In this document: one piece after another, positions 55,124-64,000 of the stretch
Layout: every line of letters begins with the position of its first letter
Position numbering within the stretch: position 1 is the first letter of the stretch
Source of the DNA: Flavobacteriales bacterium UBA5081
GTDB lineage: Bacteria > Bacteroidota > Bacteroidia > Flavobacteriales_E > Vicingaceae
DNA length: 64,000 nucleotides
Direction of reading: 5' to 3'
Assembly (NCBI GenBank): GCA_002415785.1
Contig: DIAJ01000003.1
Span: forward strand, 71,079-135,078
Translations under genes and position numbers: made by a program
The notes under the pieces: generated by a model
Seen by the model: the letters and a program-made list of their open reading frames with translations, nothing else
What the model was told of the DNA's origin: nothing
The model's database searches: none

Positions 55124-55840
55124 TTAATGAGTAGCAAACGAAGTAATGTTTTTGTTCAATTCATCACTTTCTATGTTTCCATCTTTTAAGCGAATAATTC
55201 TATGTGCATGTTGCGCAATATCCTCTTCGTGAGTAACTAAAATAATCGTATTGCCGTTTTTGTGAATCTCATCAAACAAAGCCATTATTTCATAAGAGGT
55301 TTTACTGTCTAAGTTTCCGGTAGGTTCATCAGCTAAAATAATCGACGGTCGATTAACCAGTGCACGAGCTACGGCAACTCTCTGACGCTGTCCACCGGAA
55401 AGTTCATTAGGCTTGTGTGTCATTCGATCTCCCAAACCAACTTGCTCTAATACTTCTGTGGCTCGTTTTATGCGGTCTTCTTTAGAAAGCCCCGCATAAA
55501 CTAAGGGCAAAGCCACATTGTCTAAAGCAGTTGAACGTGGCAGTAAATTAAATGTTTGAAAAATAAAGCCAATTTCCTTGTTTCTGATTTCTGCTAATTC
55601 ACTGTCGCTTAACTTACTTACGTCATTTTGATTGAGGACGTATTTACCCGAAGTAGGCGTGTCTAAACAACCTAAAATATTCATTAAAGTTGACTTACCC
55701 GAACCCGATGGTCCCATTAAAGCAACGTACTCATTCTTGTTTACGGTAAAACTTATTGATTTAAGCACTTTGATTAATTGCGTGCCCAATTTGAAGTTTC
55801 TGACAAGGTTTTCTATTTGAATTATAGCCGATTCACTCAT
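55124..55840 (-). CDS. ABC transporter ATP-binding protein, LolD/MacB type
   Basis: 238 residues: Walker [16 protein letters not shown], signature [15 protein letters not shown], Walker [12 protein letters not shown], and [20 protein letters not shown] as in the LolD/MacB group that works with FtsX-like permeases on lipoproteins or other substrates. No permease gene adjoins it, so the partner is elsewhere. Confidence 0.9.
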   Translation of the reverse strand: MSESAIIQIENLVRNFKLGTQLIKVLKSISFTVNKNEYVALMGPSGSGKSTLMNILGCLDTPTSGKYVLNQNDVSKLSDSELAEIRNKEIGFIFQTFNLLPRSTALDNVALPLVYAGLSKEDRIKRATEVLEQVGLGDRMTHKPNELSGGQRQRVAVARALVNRPSIILADEPTGNLDSKTSYEIMALFDEIHKNGNTIILVTHEEDIAQHAHRIIRLKDGNIESDELNKNITSFATH

Positions 55841-55904
55841 TAATTTATCGCTTAAACTTTTAGCAATCTCAAAGGTAATTTTTTAACTGCATTAAAGAGC
55901 AAGA

Positions 55905-56690
55905 TTAATGATAAACGGTAAAATCTTCTTTTGCTTGATCTTTTTTAAAGAATACAATTCCCATAGAATACACATCTATCGTAACTGTAACGGAAGGATG
56001 ACTTTTGATTTTTTTCCATGCTTTTTGCATTTCAGTTGACCAATAGATGTCATCGAAAACAAAAATGCTATTTTCATGTGCTAAAGGCAAACAACTTTCA
56101 AAATAATTAATGGTTGCCTGATAGCGATGATTCCCATCAAAAAATACAAAATCTAGTTGATTAAATTCCTCAAGGGCAGGTTTTAACTCCGTCTTAAAAT
56201 CACCAACCAACTGTTTTACATTTAAAACGTCTAACTTTTTTAGATTTACAGCCGCCACTTTAGCTACAGCCGGAGCTCCTTCTATTGTAATTATCTTAGC
56301 ATTAGGACAAGCTTTTGCTAAATACGATGTGGTAATTCCCAGAGAAGTACCCAACTCCAAAATATTTTCGGCTTTAAGGTAATACGCTAATCGAAAAAGC
56401 AATTGAGCATCTTTTTCCGGCTTTAGTGAACGTCGAGCAATTTCATTAATTTTTAATTTAAGTTCTTTCCGCTTTTCACCTAAAGCACCTAGGTCTTTTA
56501 CACTAATTTCTTGCTGACTCAATAATAGTTTCGCTCGAACAGATTCAATATCGTCAAAAGCGTAAAAGGGAATTTTTTCATTGATGATTTCATGTTGAAT
56601 ATAGAAAACAAAAGGAGAGTGAATGCCGTGCAAGTGTATGCTACGAAAGAAATATTTAATGTATTGGATGATTCGATTAAGTAGTTTCAC
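55905..56690 (-). CDS. Class I SAM-dependent methyltransferase
   Basis: 261 residues with the SAM motif ILELGTSLGITTSYLA, acidic second motif IITIEGA and DFVFFDGNHRYQATINYF, as in O-methyltransferase-like proteins. The N-terminus is rich in aromatic and basic residues. Its start overlaps the end of the DUF1232 gene by 14 bases. Substrate unknown. Confidence 0.85.
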   Translation of the reverse strand: MKLLNRIIQYIKYFFRSIHLHGIHSPFVFYIQHEIINEKIPFYAFDDIESVRAKLLLSQQEISVKDLGALGEKRKELKLKINEIARRSLKPEKDAQLLFRLAYYLKAENILELGTSLGITTSYLAKACPNAKIITIEGAPAVAKVAAVNLKKLDVLNVKQLVGDFKTELKPALEEFNQLDFVFFDGNHRYQATINYFESCLPLAHENSIFVFDDIYWSTEMQKAWKKIKSHPSVTVTIDVYSMGIVFFKKDQAKEDFTVYH

Positions 56691-57105
56691 TTCCTTCTTT
56701 TGCCTTGCCGGATTCCCAGTTTAAAAATGCCTCTATATCTTTTTTCAAAGAATTAATCACAAAAGTAATTAAAGTTATATCGTCCAAAAGTCCAAGTGCG
56801 GGGATAAAGTCCGGCACTACATCAAAAGGATTGACAAAGTAAAATACTGCAGCTATGGCGTATAAAATTGTTTTCCAAGGAACGGATGTATATTCTTTTT
56901 TCCACCATGCTTTAATTAAACGAAAGAGCGCCTGGAAATCATTCCAGACACTCTTTAATTTTTCTTGTTTTTCTTTGGCTTTTTTCTGACCGTCATTTAA
57001 GAGTTTGATGAGCTTTTCTTCATTGCCGATAATTTGCTCAGCTTTCTCTTTAGCGGCTTTAAAACCTTTAGGTTTTTTATTTGAACTGTCTTCTGACATT
57101 ACCAA
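56677..57105 (-). CDS. DUF1232 (YkvA-like) membrane protein
   Basis: 142 residues: a charged, coiled-coil-like N-terminus (about 10-50) and a DUF1232 region with YAIAAVFYFVNPFDVVPDFI and LGLLDDITLITFVINSLK, probably one or two membrane segments. Function unknown. It overlaps the M13 peptidase gene end by 7 bases, so the three minus-strand genes (peptidase, this, methyltransferase) are probably one transcript. Confidence 0.85.
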   Translation of the reverse strand: MVMSEDSSNKKPKGFKAAKEKAEQIIGNEEKLIKLLNDGQKKAKEKQEKLKSVWNDFQALFRLIKAWWKKEYTSVPWKTILYAIAAVFYFVNPFDVVPDFIPALGLLDDITLITFVINSLKKDIEAFLNWESGKAKEGSETT

Positions 57106-59159
57106 ATAATTGCTTTTAGGCTATCGTTATTCACCATTAGGTCGCCTTCTTTACAGCCAAATGCTTCTGCAAATTCAGGCATGTTTGCCAATGGACCAAC
57201 TACTCTATATTCTCCCGGTGAATGAGGGTCGGTTGCTATGCGCTTACGAAGCTCTTCTTCCGTCATGTTCATGTGCCAAACCTGAGCCCAACCTAAAAAG
57301 AAACGTTGCTGATAAGTAAAACCGTCAATTTTTTCAGGCTTCCCTCTTTCTTCTAGCTCTTTTTCCAATGCATGGAAAGCTAAAGTAGCACCGCCAAGGT
57401 CGGCAATGTTTTCTCCTAAAGTAAGTTTGCCGTTTACAAAAAGACTGTCAAGCACTTCAAAACTGTCAAATTGGTCGACAACTTTTTGCGCTCTTGCATC
57501 AAATCGTTCTCGGTCTTCATCCGTCCACCAGTTTTGTAAATTTCCTTTCGCATCATACTTGCTCCCTTGATCATCAAAACCGTGCGTAAATTCATGGCCA
57601 ATAACAGCTCCAATTCCACCGTAGTTTAAAGCTGCATCAGCAGTTTCACTGTAAAATGGAGGTTGTAAAATGCCGGCCGGAAATACAATCTCATTCTTTG
57701 AAGAAGAATAGTAGGCATTTACCGTTTGAGGACTCATAAACCATTCGTCTTTATCTATTGGTTTGCCTAACTTATTAATCATATAAGCAAAGTTAAACTT
57801 ACGGCTATTCATGATGTTTTGAACCTGATTATCGGCTACAATTTCCAAGTCAGAAAAATCTCTCCACTTATCCGGATAACCAATTTTCTTATTGAAAGAC
57901 TCCAGTTTTTCGATAGCTTTCACTTTTGTTTCTTCGCTCATCCAAGCTAAGTTTTGGATTCTTTCTTTAAATACAGCTCTTAGATTTTCGACCATTCTGC
58001 CAACTTCTTCTTTGGCTTCTTTAGAAAAATGACGATCGACAAAAGCCTTACCTAAAAGCTGACCAATGTTGCCATTGATTTTACTCAACGCTCTTTTCCA
58101 CCTTGGCTTCATTTCTTTAGTTCCGCTGAGTGTCTTACCGTAAAAATCAAAGTTTTGATTTACAAAGTCACTGCTCAATTCAGAGGCATAAGTATCAATT
58201 AATCTCCATTTTAGATAATTTTTCCAACTTTCAATGCTCCAATTGTTAATTTGCTCAGAAGCCACTTTCAAAAAGCCAGGTTGAGAAACAATAACATCTT
58301 GAATATTCTTAATTCCAACTAAATCAAAATACTTATCCCACGCAATATTGCTGTAATCCTTTTTTAATTCAGCAACAGTCATTTTGTTATACGTTTTGTT
58401 AGGATCTCTTCGATCAACTCTTGTCATAGAAGCTTCTGCCAATGTTTTCTCCATTGCGTAAACCTCTTCTGAAAGTTGAGCAGCTTTTTCTGCATTAATT
58501 AAAGTAAACATTGCTTCAATGTGCTTCTGATAAGCTTGCTGAATTTCTTTCGATTTCTGATCTGTTTTAGTATAGTAGTCACGATCCGGTAAACCCAATC
58601 CACTTTGATAAATATGAGTAATGTATTGCTCACTATTTTTATCATCTTGACCTACGTATATGCTGAATAATGAATTTACTCCAATGCTTTTGTGATATGC
58701 AAGGTATTTCACTAAATCATCGGAACTTGAAAGGGCATCAATTTTATCTAAATCCGCTTTAATTGGTTCATAGCCCAATTGATCAGCTAATGTTGAATCC
58801 ATTATACTTTTGTAGAAGTCGCCGATTCTCTGCTCCATACTCCCTTTAGCATTTTCACTAGAAGAAAAGTCTTCCAAGATTTTTTTCAGTTTAATATTGT
58901 TAGAATCGTTCACAACATTAAAGCTGCTCCAACGACTTTCGGTGGAAGGCACTGGATTGTCTTTTAACCAACCGCCAATGGCATATTGATAAAAATTATC
59001 ACATGGAGCCACTGTGGTATCTAAATTCGCTAAGCTAAACCCGCTGTTGGCTTTCATTTCTTCGTTTTTGTTGCTTTCGCTGCTTTCATTCTTGCTTTTC
59101 ATATCACAAGCAGTGAGTGCTATAGCAGCAACACAGCTAAGGGTAAGTATTTTGTTCAT
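57099..59159 (-). CDS. M13 family metallopeptidase lipoprotein (neprilysin/PepO-like)
   Basis: About 686 residues from ATG 59159, which gives a lipoprotein signal (lipobox LTAC); a longer frame from 59300 places 47 unlikely residues in front. Zinc site VIGHEFTHGFDDQGS and the later ENIADLGG (ExxxD) are intact, and NAYYSSSKNEIVFPAGIL binds substrate. Cleaves peptides outside the cytoplasm. First gene of a run with DUF1232 and the methyltransferase. Confidence 0.93.
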   Translation of the reverse strand: MNKILTLSCVAAIALTACDMKSKNESSESNKNEEMKANSGFSLANLDTTVAPCDNFYQYAIGGWLKDNPVPSTESRWSSFNVVNDSNNIKLKKILEDFSSSENAKGSMEQRIGDFYKSIMDSTLADQLGYEPIKADLDKIDALSSSDDLVKYLAYHKSIGVNSLFSIYVGQDDKNSEQYITHIYQSGLGLPDRDYYTKTDQKSKEIQQAYQKHIEAMFTLINAEKAAQLSEEVYAMEKTLAEASMTRVDRRDPNKTYNKMTVAELKKDYSNIAWDKYFDLVGIKNIQDVIVSQPGFLKVASEQINNWSIESWKNYLKWRLIDTYASELSSDFVNQNFDFYGKTLSGTKEMKPRWKRALSKINGNIGQLLGKAFVDRHFSKEAKEEVGRMVENLRAVFKERIQNLAWMSEETKVKAIEKLESFNKKIGYPDKWRDFSDLEIVADNQVQNIMNSRKFNFAYMINKLGKPIDKDEWFMSPQTVNAYYSSSKNEIVFPAGILQPPFYSETADAALNYGGIGAVIGHEFTHGFDDQGSKYDAKGNLQNWWTDEDRERFDARAQKVVDQFDSFEVLDSLFVNGKLTLGENIADLGGATLAFHALEKELEERGKPEKIDGFTYQQRFFLGWAQVWHMNMTEEELRKRIATDPHSPGEYRVVGPLANMPEFAEAFGCKEGDLMVNNDSLKAIIW

Positions 59160-59297
59160 ATTGTCTATAAATTTTGTCAAACTTAATAGAAAGTATGCAA
59201 TTGAAGCGAATAAAATTGATGAACGGTTTTTTAGATGATGATAAAGGAAACATTGAAAGGGAAAAGGAGCTTTTGCTGATGCAAAAACGGGTGTAAT

Positions 59298-59336
59298 CAA
59301 AAAAGAGGATGCCCGATAAATCGAACACCCTCTTTC
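59298..59336 (-). terminator. Intrinsic terminator of the large T9SS gene
   Basis: AAAGAGG...CCTCTTT-type stem with one mismatch and an inner CGAT/ATCG, with six T residues on the minus strand. Confidence 0.8.
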
Positions 59337-59358
59337 TGGGATTTGAGTTATTCAGTTT

Positions 59359-62300
59359 TTACTGAACAATCAATTTTTGATTAATTCGCTCTTCTCCATC
59401 AATAATGCTGATGAAATACAAGCCTTTTGCTTTACCACTTAGGTCATATTGCTTAGTAAACGGACTATTACTTTGGGCAATATTGTCTTGAAGTACAATT
59501 CTACCGCTAATATCTCTAACCGTTACTAAAGCATTATCGTTATTTAATCCACTTGACTTAACTGTAAACTGTCCTACAGTTGGATTTGGATAAATATTGA
59601 TAGACTTAGCTTTAGCTGCAACATTTTTAATTCCTGTAGATAGTCTACAAACTGTTACATCTGCATATAAGCTTGGGAATACTTGGTAGCCATCTAAGAA
59701 TGGACTACTAAAGCCGTCAAATTGACCGCCAACGCCCACTAAAGAGCAAAGAGTATCACCAATTACCCAACCATTTCCAACTACAGCTAAGCTGTCACTT
59801 ATTTCACTATCAGAATCAATTCTAACAATAATTGTATCGTTACCTGTAGCGGCATCAACAGCTCTAAGGTTGTACGAACCTGTACCTTGACTCGGATCCA
59901 ACAAAATCCAATCATTCAATAAAATCAATTTAGATTCTGTTGTCTCATCTAGAGTAGTTGCTGTATCCGGCATTGGAACTGTTCCAGTACCTAATACTAC
60001 AATTGAGTCCGGACGGAACTGAGTTAAGCCTCTAAACTGATCTACAGAACCGAAGATTAATAATGAGTCACCCTCAGTTGGATTAGAGTAACCGCTAACA
60101 TCATTGAATTCAAAAACAGTGATTCCTTCTTGAACTCCTGTAGAAAGATCAATTAAGGCAAATTCGTACTCATTCGTTCCTCGTCGATCATAACCCACTA
60201 CAGTACCTGAAATGCTACATTCAACATTCACTGAGTCAGCATCTCCATTAGCATCTTCAGTATTGATTATGCCAATTGGATAGTGAGGTAACACTTCTGT
60301 AACACAGAAATTATCAAAATAAACCAAAGGTGTTTGACCTGTTGGAGCAGTTGAATAGAAGTTCATTGCATTGAACTGATCTCCAAAGTTCGTAGAACCT
60401 AATGAGAACTGCCACCCAACGTTTGTATTAACTCCATTCACTCGAATATAAGCTGTATCATTATCTAAGTCGATAATGTGCTCAATAGTATTCCAAGCAC
60501 CTGTGTTGTATGTATAAGTTCCAATAGTATTAGAACCGTTTGTACCTTCTACTACTGTAGCAGTACCATTAGCGTCTAAAGTTACTTCTATCGCCCATAC
60601 TTGGCTAGCTGGTGTATAATTATGTAATATATTATAGTATCCACCATAAGTAGCAGGAACATAAACATCAACTGCAACATTCCACATGCCTGAATTATAA
60701 GTATCAAGTTCAGCAACAACATCAGAACCAGCGTTTGGTCCTGAATCGTATATTTTCAACGATTGAGTACCTGAACTCGCGTAGTCAGTGCTGAATTCTG
60801 CATCACCGCCGCCTGCAACTGTTCCACCCCAACCATTAATCAAAATAGATTGGCTAGCTGCATTGCCTGTATTATAGCTGTCAAAGTTGTCACAAGGAAC
60901 AACTTCTCCACCAAAAGTGATTGGTCCTGCCCAAACACTTGCATCACCAACAGCACAACTATCTTTAACATAAGCTTCGTAAGCAAGATTAGTTGATAAT
61001 CCAGTAATGCTTTCTGTAGTTGAAGTAGATACTATTTGAGTACCTGTTCCAAGTGTAAAGCCTACACTTCCATACTCAACAATAGCATTTGGAGCTGATG
61101 TTGCACTTGTCCAAGACAAATCGGCAGATGTTGTAGAAGTTGGTGAATAAGCTAAGTTTGTAGGCATAAAACAAGTTGGTGTTTCTTCAACAACAATATC
61201 ATCAATCGCTCTATCATCATCAAAGCCAGTACCATTCTCTTCATCCACTACAAATCGAATTCTAATTTCTCCTGTAATTGTTAATGTCGATAAATCGACT
61301 ACAATTTGCTCCCAAGCAGCATTCAATGAATTAGTATCAGAGAAGAACAATGAGTCATTCCACTGTGCTCCATCCCATACATCAACATGGAAATCGGTAT
61401 TTCCATTAGAATCTCCTTCATTATCACTAATTAAGAAGAATGTTAACCTTGGAGTAGTTAATGATGATACATCAATATAAGGAGTATACAACTCAGTTCC
61501 TGAGTTATGTGGTGAAGAATCATCTACATAGGCAAAATAGCCATTGCTATTAGTACTTCCAGACAATGTACCATTGTTTCCTATATGGTTGCCTGAAGCA
61601 GTATTTGTGAACTCCCAATCTTCAGAGTTACCGGCACCTTGCTCCATGCAATTTGGAATTTGAGACATACTTGACTCAAAATCTTCGATATATGGAGCTT
61701 GAGTAACACAAGGTGTTGTAATTGTTATAGGTCCGATCCAAGTACTTGAGTCAGCACTACCACAAATTGCTCTAACATAAAAATCATAAGTACTATTTCC
61801 CATTAAGTTTGAAATAGTAGCTGGTTTAGATGTAACAACTGTGTTAAGACCTGTCCCTAAGGAGTGTCCAGTAGTATCGTAAGATATCTCCCACTCAGTA
61901 GCTGAACCCGATTCAGTCCAATCAAAATCTATTGAAGTAGCAGAATTAACTGTAAGGTTTAATGCACTTGGCGGATAACAAGAAGCTGGTGTAAACTCAT
62001 CAGCTCCTATATCAACTGTTGTTGAGGGTGCCAATGGTCTTACATCCCCATCAAAGTCTGTGGTTATACCTACAGAATTATCGCCTGCATCATTTGCTAG
62101 AGTGCCATATACATGTAAGTCAGTTGCTCCAAAAAACAATGGATCTCCTTCTAATGAATTTGCATTCAAACTTGGCATTCCTGATTGTAAAGCCGCTAAA
62201 TCTGTGTAAATATTAGAAGTTCCTCCAAATCTAATTAGATCTGTACCACCTGTGTAATACAAATTATAGTCCATTGTAATCGCTAAACTATCTGGCGAGT

Positions 62301-64000
62301 AAAATGCATAATCGGTATTTCCATAGAAAATATTATTTCTAACATCCCAACTCAAATGGTCATTTGCATAAATTCCATAATCTTCCCCCTTAAAGGAGTT
62401 ATGATAGAATGAAATATATTCTGAGTCGTCGAAATAAGCTCCATCATCATCTCCAATAAACATATTATTAAAAATCCACGAGTTTTGGGTAACAGTATTA
62501 TCAAAGTTCAGGTCATCAGTATCAATACCATTATCCTGACCTCTCAAGTAGTTTCCTGAAACTTCGAAATTCTCAGATTCAGCTAAATACAAAGCATCAC
62601 TCCCAGAATTATTAAGATTATCAACATGGTTGCTTCTTACAGCTACTGAATCATAACCATAAACATAAATACCATTATCATCAGCATCGTAAATTTCGTT
62701 TCCTTCAATAAGCAGAGCTCTATTTCTAGAAGTTGATCCTCCACCATAGGTGGAAATTCCTCTTTCACCTCCGGTTATATGATTATTGGTAATGCTAATA
62801 TAATAACCATTATCTCCTGAAGAATTATCTAAAGTCTCAGAGTTAGAAATCATTATTCCAACTACATCTATAGTTGTTCCAACGGGCATGATTACTCTAT
62901 TAGAGTCAATTGAAAGGTGGTGAGAGCTATCAAGAATATGAATTCCCCAAGAGTCTGACCCACCGGTTGCTTCAATTGTCAAGTTTTTAACTTCAATGTT
63001 ATTAACCCTTTCCAACGTAATTGTTGAGTTTCTTAAAGATTGATCATGACTTAAAGTAACTTGACCGCTATTTTGTCCGTTAATGGAAATTGGGTTAGCT
63101 GCACTACTTCCTTCAATATCATATAAACTTAATTGATCGTAGTAAACTCCCGGAGCAACATTCACTTGTACCGGACCTGAAACACCTACCAAATTAATGA
63201 TGTTACCAAAGTCGCTGAAACTTTGAAAGTTTGCACCTCCGGTAACTTGAGCTGAGTCAATAGAGTAAAGTCCAGCTAAAGGCAGTCCTACTGTAAATGT
63301 GTATGCTTTCGGACTCCACCTACTGGTATCTCCAACAGCACAAACTGATCGCACATAATAATCATAAGTAGAATAAGCAGTTAAACCACTTAAACTATGT
63401 GGTTTTGTATTTACAATGACCGTAGTTCCTGTTCCTTGGGTAAACCCTTCCGTTCCATATTCTATCTCCCATTCTGTTGCACTGTTTTGCTCTACCCAGT
63501 TAATATTAGCTGATGAATTCGTAATGTTAGAAACGTTTAAGTTACTTGGAACTATACATGATGGAATAGGTTCATATATAAAATCGTCAATAAAATATTC
63601 ATAGCCCCCTCCAGCAGTTTTGTAACTAAATGCAATAAAATTATTTGAACCAACTAATGTTGGGTTATCAAAATGAAATGAATATTCTTCAAAGCCCCCA
63701 TTTGTATTTTCCATAGTAATGGTATCAAGTGGAACGAATGCAGCTGCATTTGTTTGACTATTAGTAACACCTACAAAAAGCGTATCAGAGAAAGCGGTTC
63801 CTCCACCTTCAAATGCAATTTGCATCCTTAACCTATTTAATCCTGAAGAAAGATCAGAGATAGGAGGACTAATTAATAAATCTGTTGCTGCATCATTAAT
63901 CTCAAGTGCATTTGGTCCACTTGGAATAGGAACTCCATGATCCGTTGACGTTACCGTTTGAATAGTAGATGATGAAGGCGTAATTGTTGCCCAACAATTA
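59359..64000 (-). CDS. Very large T9SS-secreted multidomain protein, 5' end outside window
   Basis: At least 1546 codons; the frame stays open past the first in-window ATG (63825) to the right edge (reading ...NCWATITPSSSTIQTV at the edge), so the true start lies outside. Domains in order: adhesin-like beta sandwich, fibronectin type III, right-handed beta-helix (about 200 to 560 residues after 63825), a second fibronectin domain, a choice-of-anchor-J/cleaved-adhesin domain (YIEDFESSMSQIPNCM), a third fibronectin domain, another jelly-roll (PCDNFDSYNTGNAAS), an OB-fold-like region (ISGTVVGYDRRGTNEYEFAL), and a T9SS type A signal (INIYPNPTVGQFTVKS to INQKLIVQ). Probably a surface or secreted adhesin or glycan-binding protein. 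Confidence 0.88.
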   Translation of the reverse strand, partial: NCWATITPSSSTIQTVTSTDHGVPIPSGPNALEINDAATDLLISPPISDLSSGLNRLRMQIAFEGGGTAFSDTLFVGVTNSQTNAAAFVPLDTITMENTNGGFEEYSFHFDNPTLVGSNNFIAFSYKTAGGGYEYFIDDFIYEPIPSCIVPSNLNVSNITNSSANINWVEQNSATEWEIEYGTEGFTQGTGTTVIVNTKPHSLSGLTAYSTYDYYVRSVCAVGDTSRWSPKAYTFTVGLPLAGLYSIDSAQVTGGANFQSFSDFGNIINLVGVSGPVQVNVAPGVYYDQLSLYDIEGSSAANPISINGQNSGQVTLSHDQSLRNSTITLERVNNIEVKNLTIEATGGSDSWGIHILDSSHHLSIDSNRVIMPVGTTIDVVGIMISNSETLDNSSGDNGYYISITNNHITGGERGISTYGGGSTSRNRALLIEGNEIYDADDNGIYVYGYDSVAVRSNHVDNLNNSGSDALYLAESENFEVSGNYLRGQDNGIDTDDLNFDNTVTQNSWIFNNMFIGDDDGAYFDDSEYISFYHNSFKGEDYGIYANDHLSWDVRNNIFYGNTDYAFYSPDSLAITMDYNLYYTGGTDLIRFGGTSNIYTDLAALQSGMPSLNANSLEGDPLFFGATDLHVYGTLANDAGDNSVGITTDFDGDVRPLAPSTTVDIGADEFTPASCYPPSALNLTVNSATSIDFDWTESGSATEWEISYDTTGHSLGTGLNTVVTSKPATISNLMGNSTYDFYVRAICGSADSSTWIGPITITTPCVTQAPYIEDFESSMSQIPNCMEQGAGNSEDWEFTNTASGNHIGNNGTLSGSTNSNGYFAYVDDSSPHNSGTELYTPYIDVSSLTTPRLTFFLISDNEGDSNGNTDFHVDVWDGAQWNDSLFFSDTNSLNAAWEQIVVDLSTLTITGEIRIRFVVDEENGTGFDDDRAIDDIVVEETPTCFMPTNLAYSPTSTTSADLSWTSATSAPNAIVEYGSVGFTLGTGTQIVSTSTTESITGLSTNLAYEAYVKDSCAVGDASVWAGPITFGGEVVPCDNFDSYNTGNAASQSILINGWGGTVAGGGDAEFSTDYASSGTQSLKIYDSGPNAGSDVVAELDTYNSGMWNVAVDVYVPATYGGYYNILHNYTPASQVWAIEVTLDANGTATVVEGTNGSNTIGTYTYNTGAWNTIEHIIDLDNDTAYIRVNGVNTNVGWQFSLGSTNFGDQFNAMNFYSTAPTGQTPLVYFDNFCVTEVLPHYPIGIINTEDANGDADSVNVECSISGTVVGYDRRGTNEYEFALIDLSTGVQEGITVFEFNDVSGYSNPTEGDSLLIFGSVDQFRGLTQFRPDSIVVLGTGTVPMPDTATTLDETTESKLILLNDWILLDPSQGTGSYNLRAVDAATGNDTIIVRIDSDSEISDSLAVVGNGWVIGDTLCSLVGVGGQFDGFSSPFLDGYQVFPSLYADVTVCRLSTGIKNVAAKAKSINIYPNPTVGQFTVKSSGLNNDNALVTVRDISGRIVLQDNIAQSNSPFTKQYDLSGKAKGLYFISIIDGEERINQKLIVQ

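Noticed and set aside
59160..59300. N-terminal extension of the M13 peptidase
   Set aside because: The upstream 47 codons are unlike a signal sequence, while the ATG at 59159 gives a clean lipoprotein signal.

Overview
The window is an AT-rich chromosomal segment from a member of the Bacteroidota, most likely the Flavobacteriia/Flavobacteriales (the family cannot be set from this sequence alone). Evidence for this is the set of proteins with type IX secretion (T9SS) C-terminal signals, SusC-style TonB-dependent receptor architecture with an N-terminal carboxypeptidase-regulatory-like domain, gliding-motility-type C-terminal domains, promoter sequences of the Bacteroidota form TAnnTTTG, and few Shine-Dalgarno sites. 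Coding density is high. No phage, insertion sequence, conjugative region or CRISPR array is visible.

Layout. 1-7.9 kb: the end of a T9SS-secreted protein, a minus-strand set of M1 aminopeptidase, trmB and an alkyltransferase-like protein, a small exported carboxypeptidase-regulatory-like protein, a DUF285 repeat protein with a T9SS signal, and a MORN/YwqK-like protein. 8-16.7 kb: an apparent phosphate-response block with a TonB-dependent receptor, a beta-helix lipoprotein, an OmpR-type regulator with a degenerate receiver, an OprO/OprP-like porin and a PhoB/PhoR-like pair. 16.8-18.4 kb: an ECF sigma factor followed by a membrane protein that looks like its anti-sigma factor but ends in a T9SS type-B domain. 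18.4-22.3 kb: cobalamin-dependent metH under a SAM-I riboswitch with an intrinsic terminator. 22.8-28.3 kb: asnS, a VapBC-like pair, rpoN, a PAP2-like membrane protein, yraN and ldcA. 28.4-41.2 kb: a CAT-anticodon tRNA, gpmI, gamma carbonic anhydrase, nfu, a T9SS protein, nhaA, purF, dxs, a DUF5362-like protein, thyA, folA and an orphan antitoxin. 41.3-46 kb: a lipoprotein, then tig-clpP-clpX and tRNA-Leu with two decayed partial copies. 46.3-50.2 kb: a flavin reductase, feoAB and a SprT-like protein. 50.5-59.2 kb: a candidate small RNA, secA, DUF2795, a cobalamin adenosyltransferase, a LolD-like ATPase, a methyltransferase, DUF1232 and an M13 peptidase. 59.4 kb to the right edge: a very large T9SS adhesin-like protein, cut by the window.

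How the genes fit together. Most are housekeeping (translation, protein quality control and export, isoprenoid, purine and thymidylate synthesis, glycolysis, Fe-S assembly, iron uptake). The accessory interest lies in (i) the Pho-like block, in which several promoters carry TTAAC-type half-sites at 11-bp spacing like known PHO boxes, (ii) the sigma/anti-sigma pair with a secretion-type domain, (iii) tRNA copies broken by small palindromic repeats, (iv) a structured intergenic element beside secA with its own promoter-like and terminator sequences, and (v) a hairpin leader shared by two unlinked genes. All functional statements are from sequence reading only; no database search was run.
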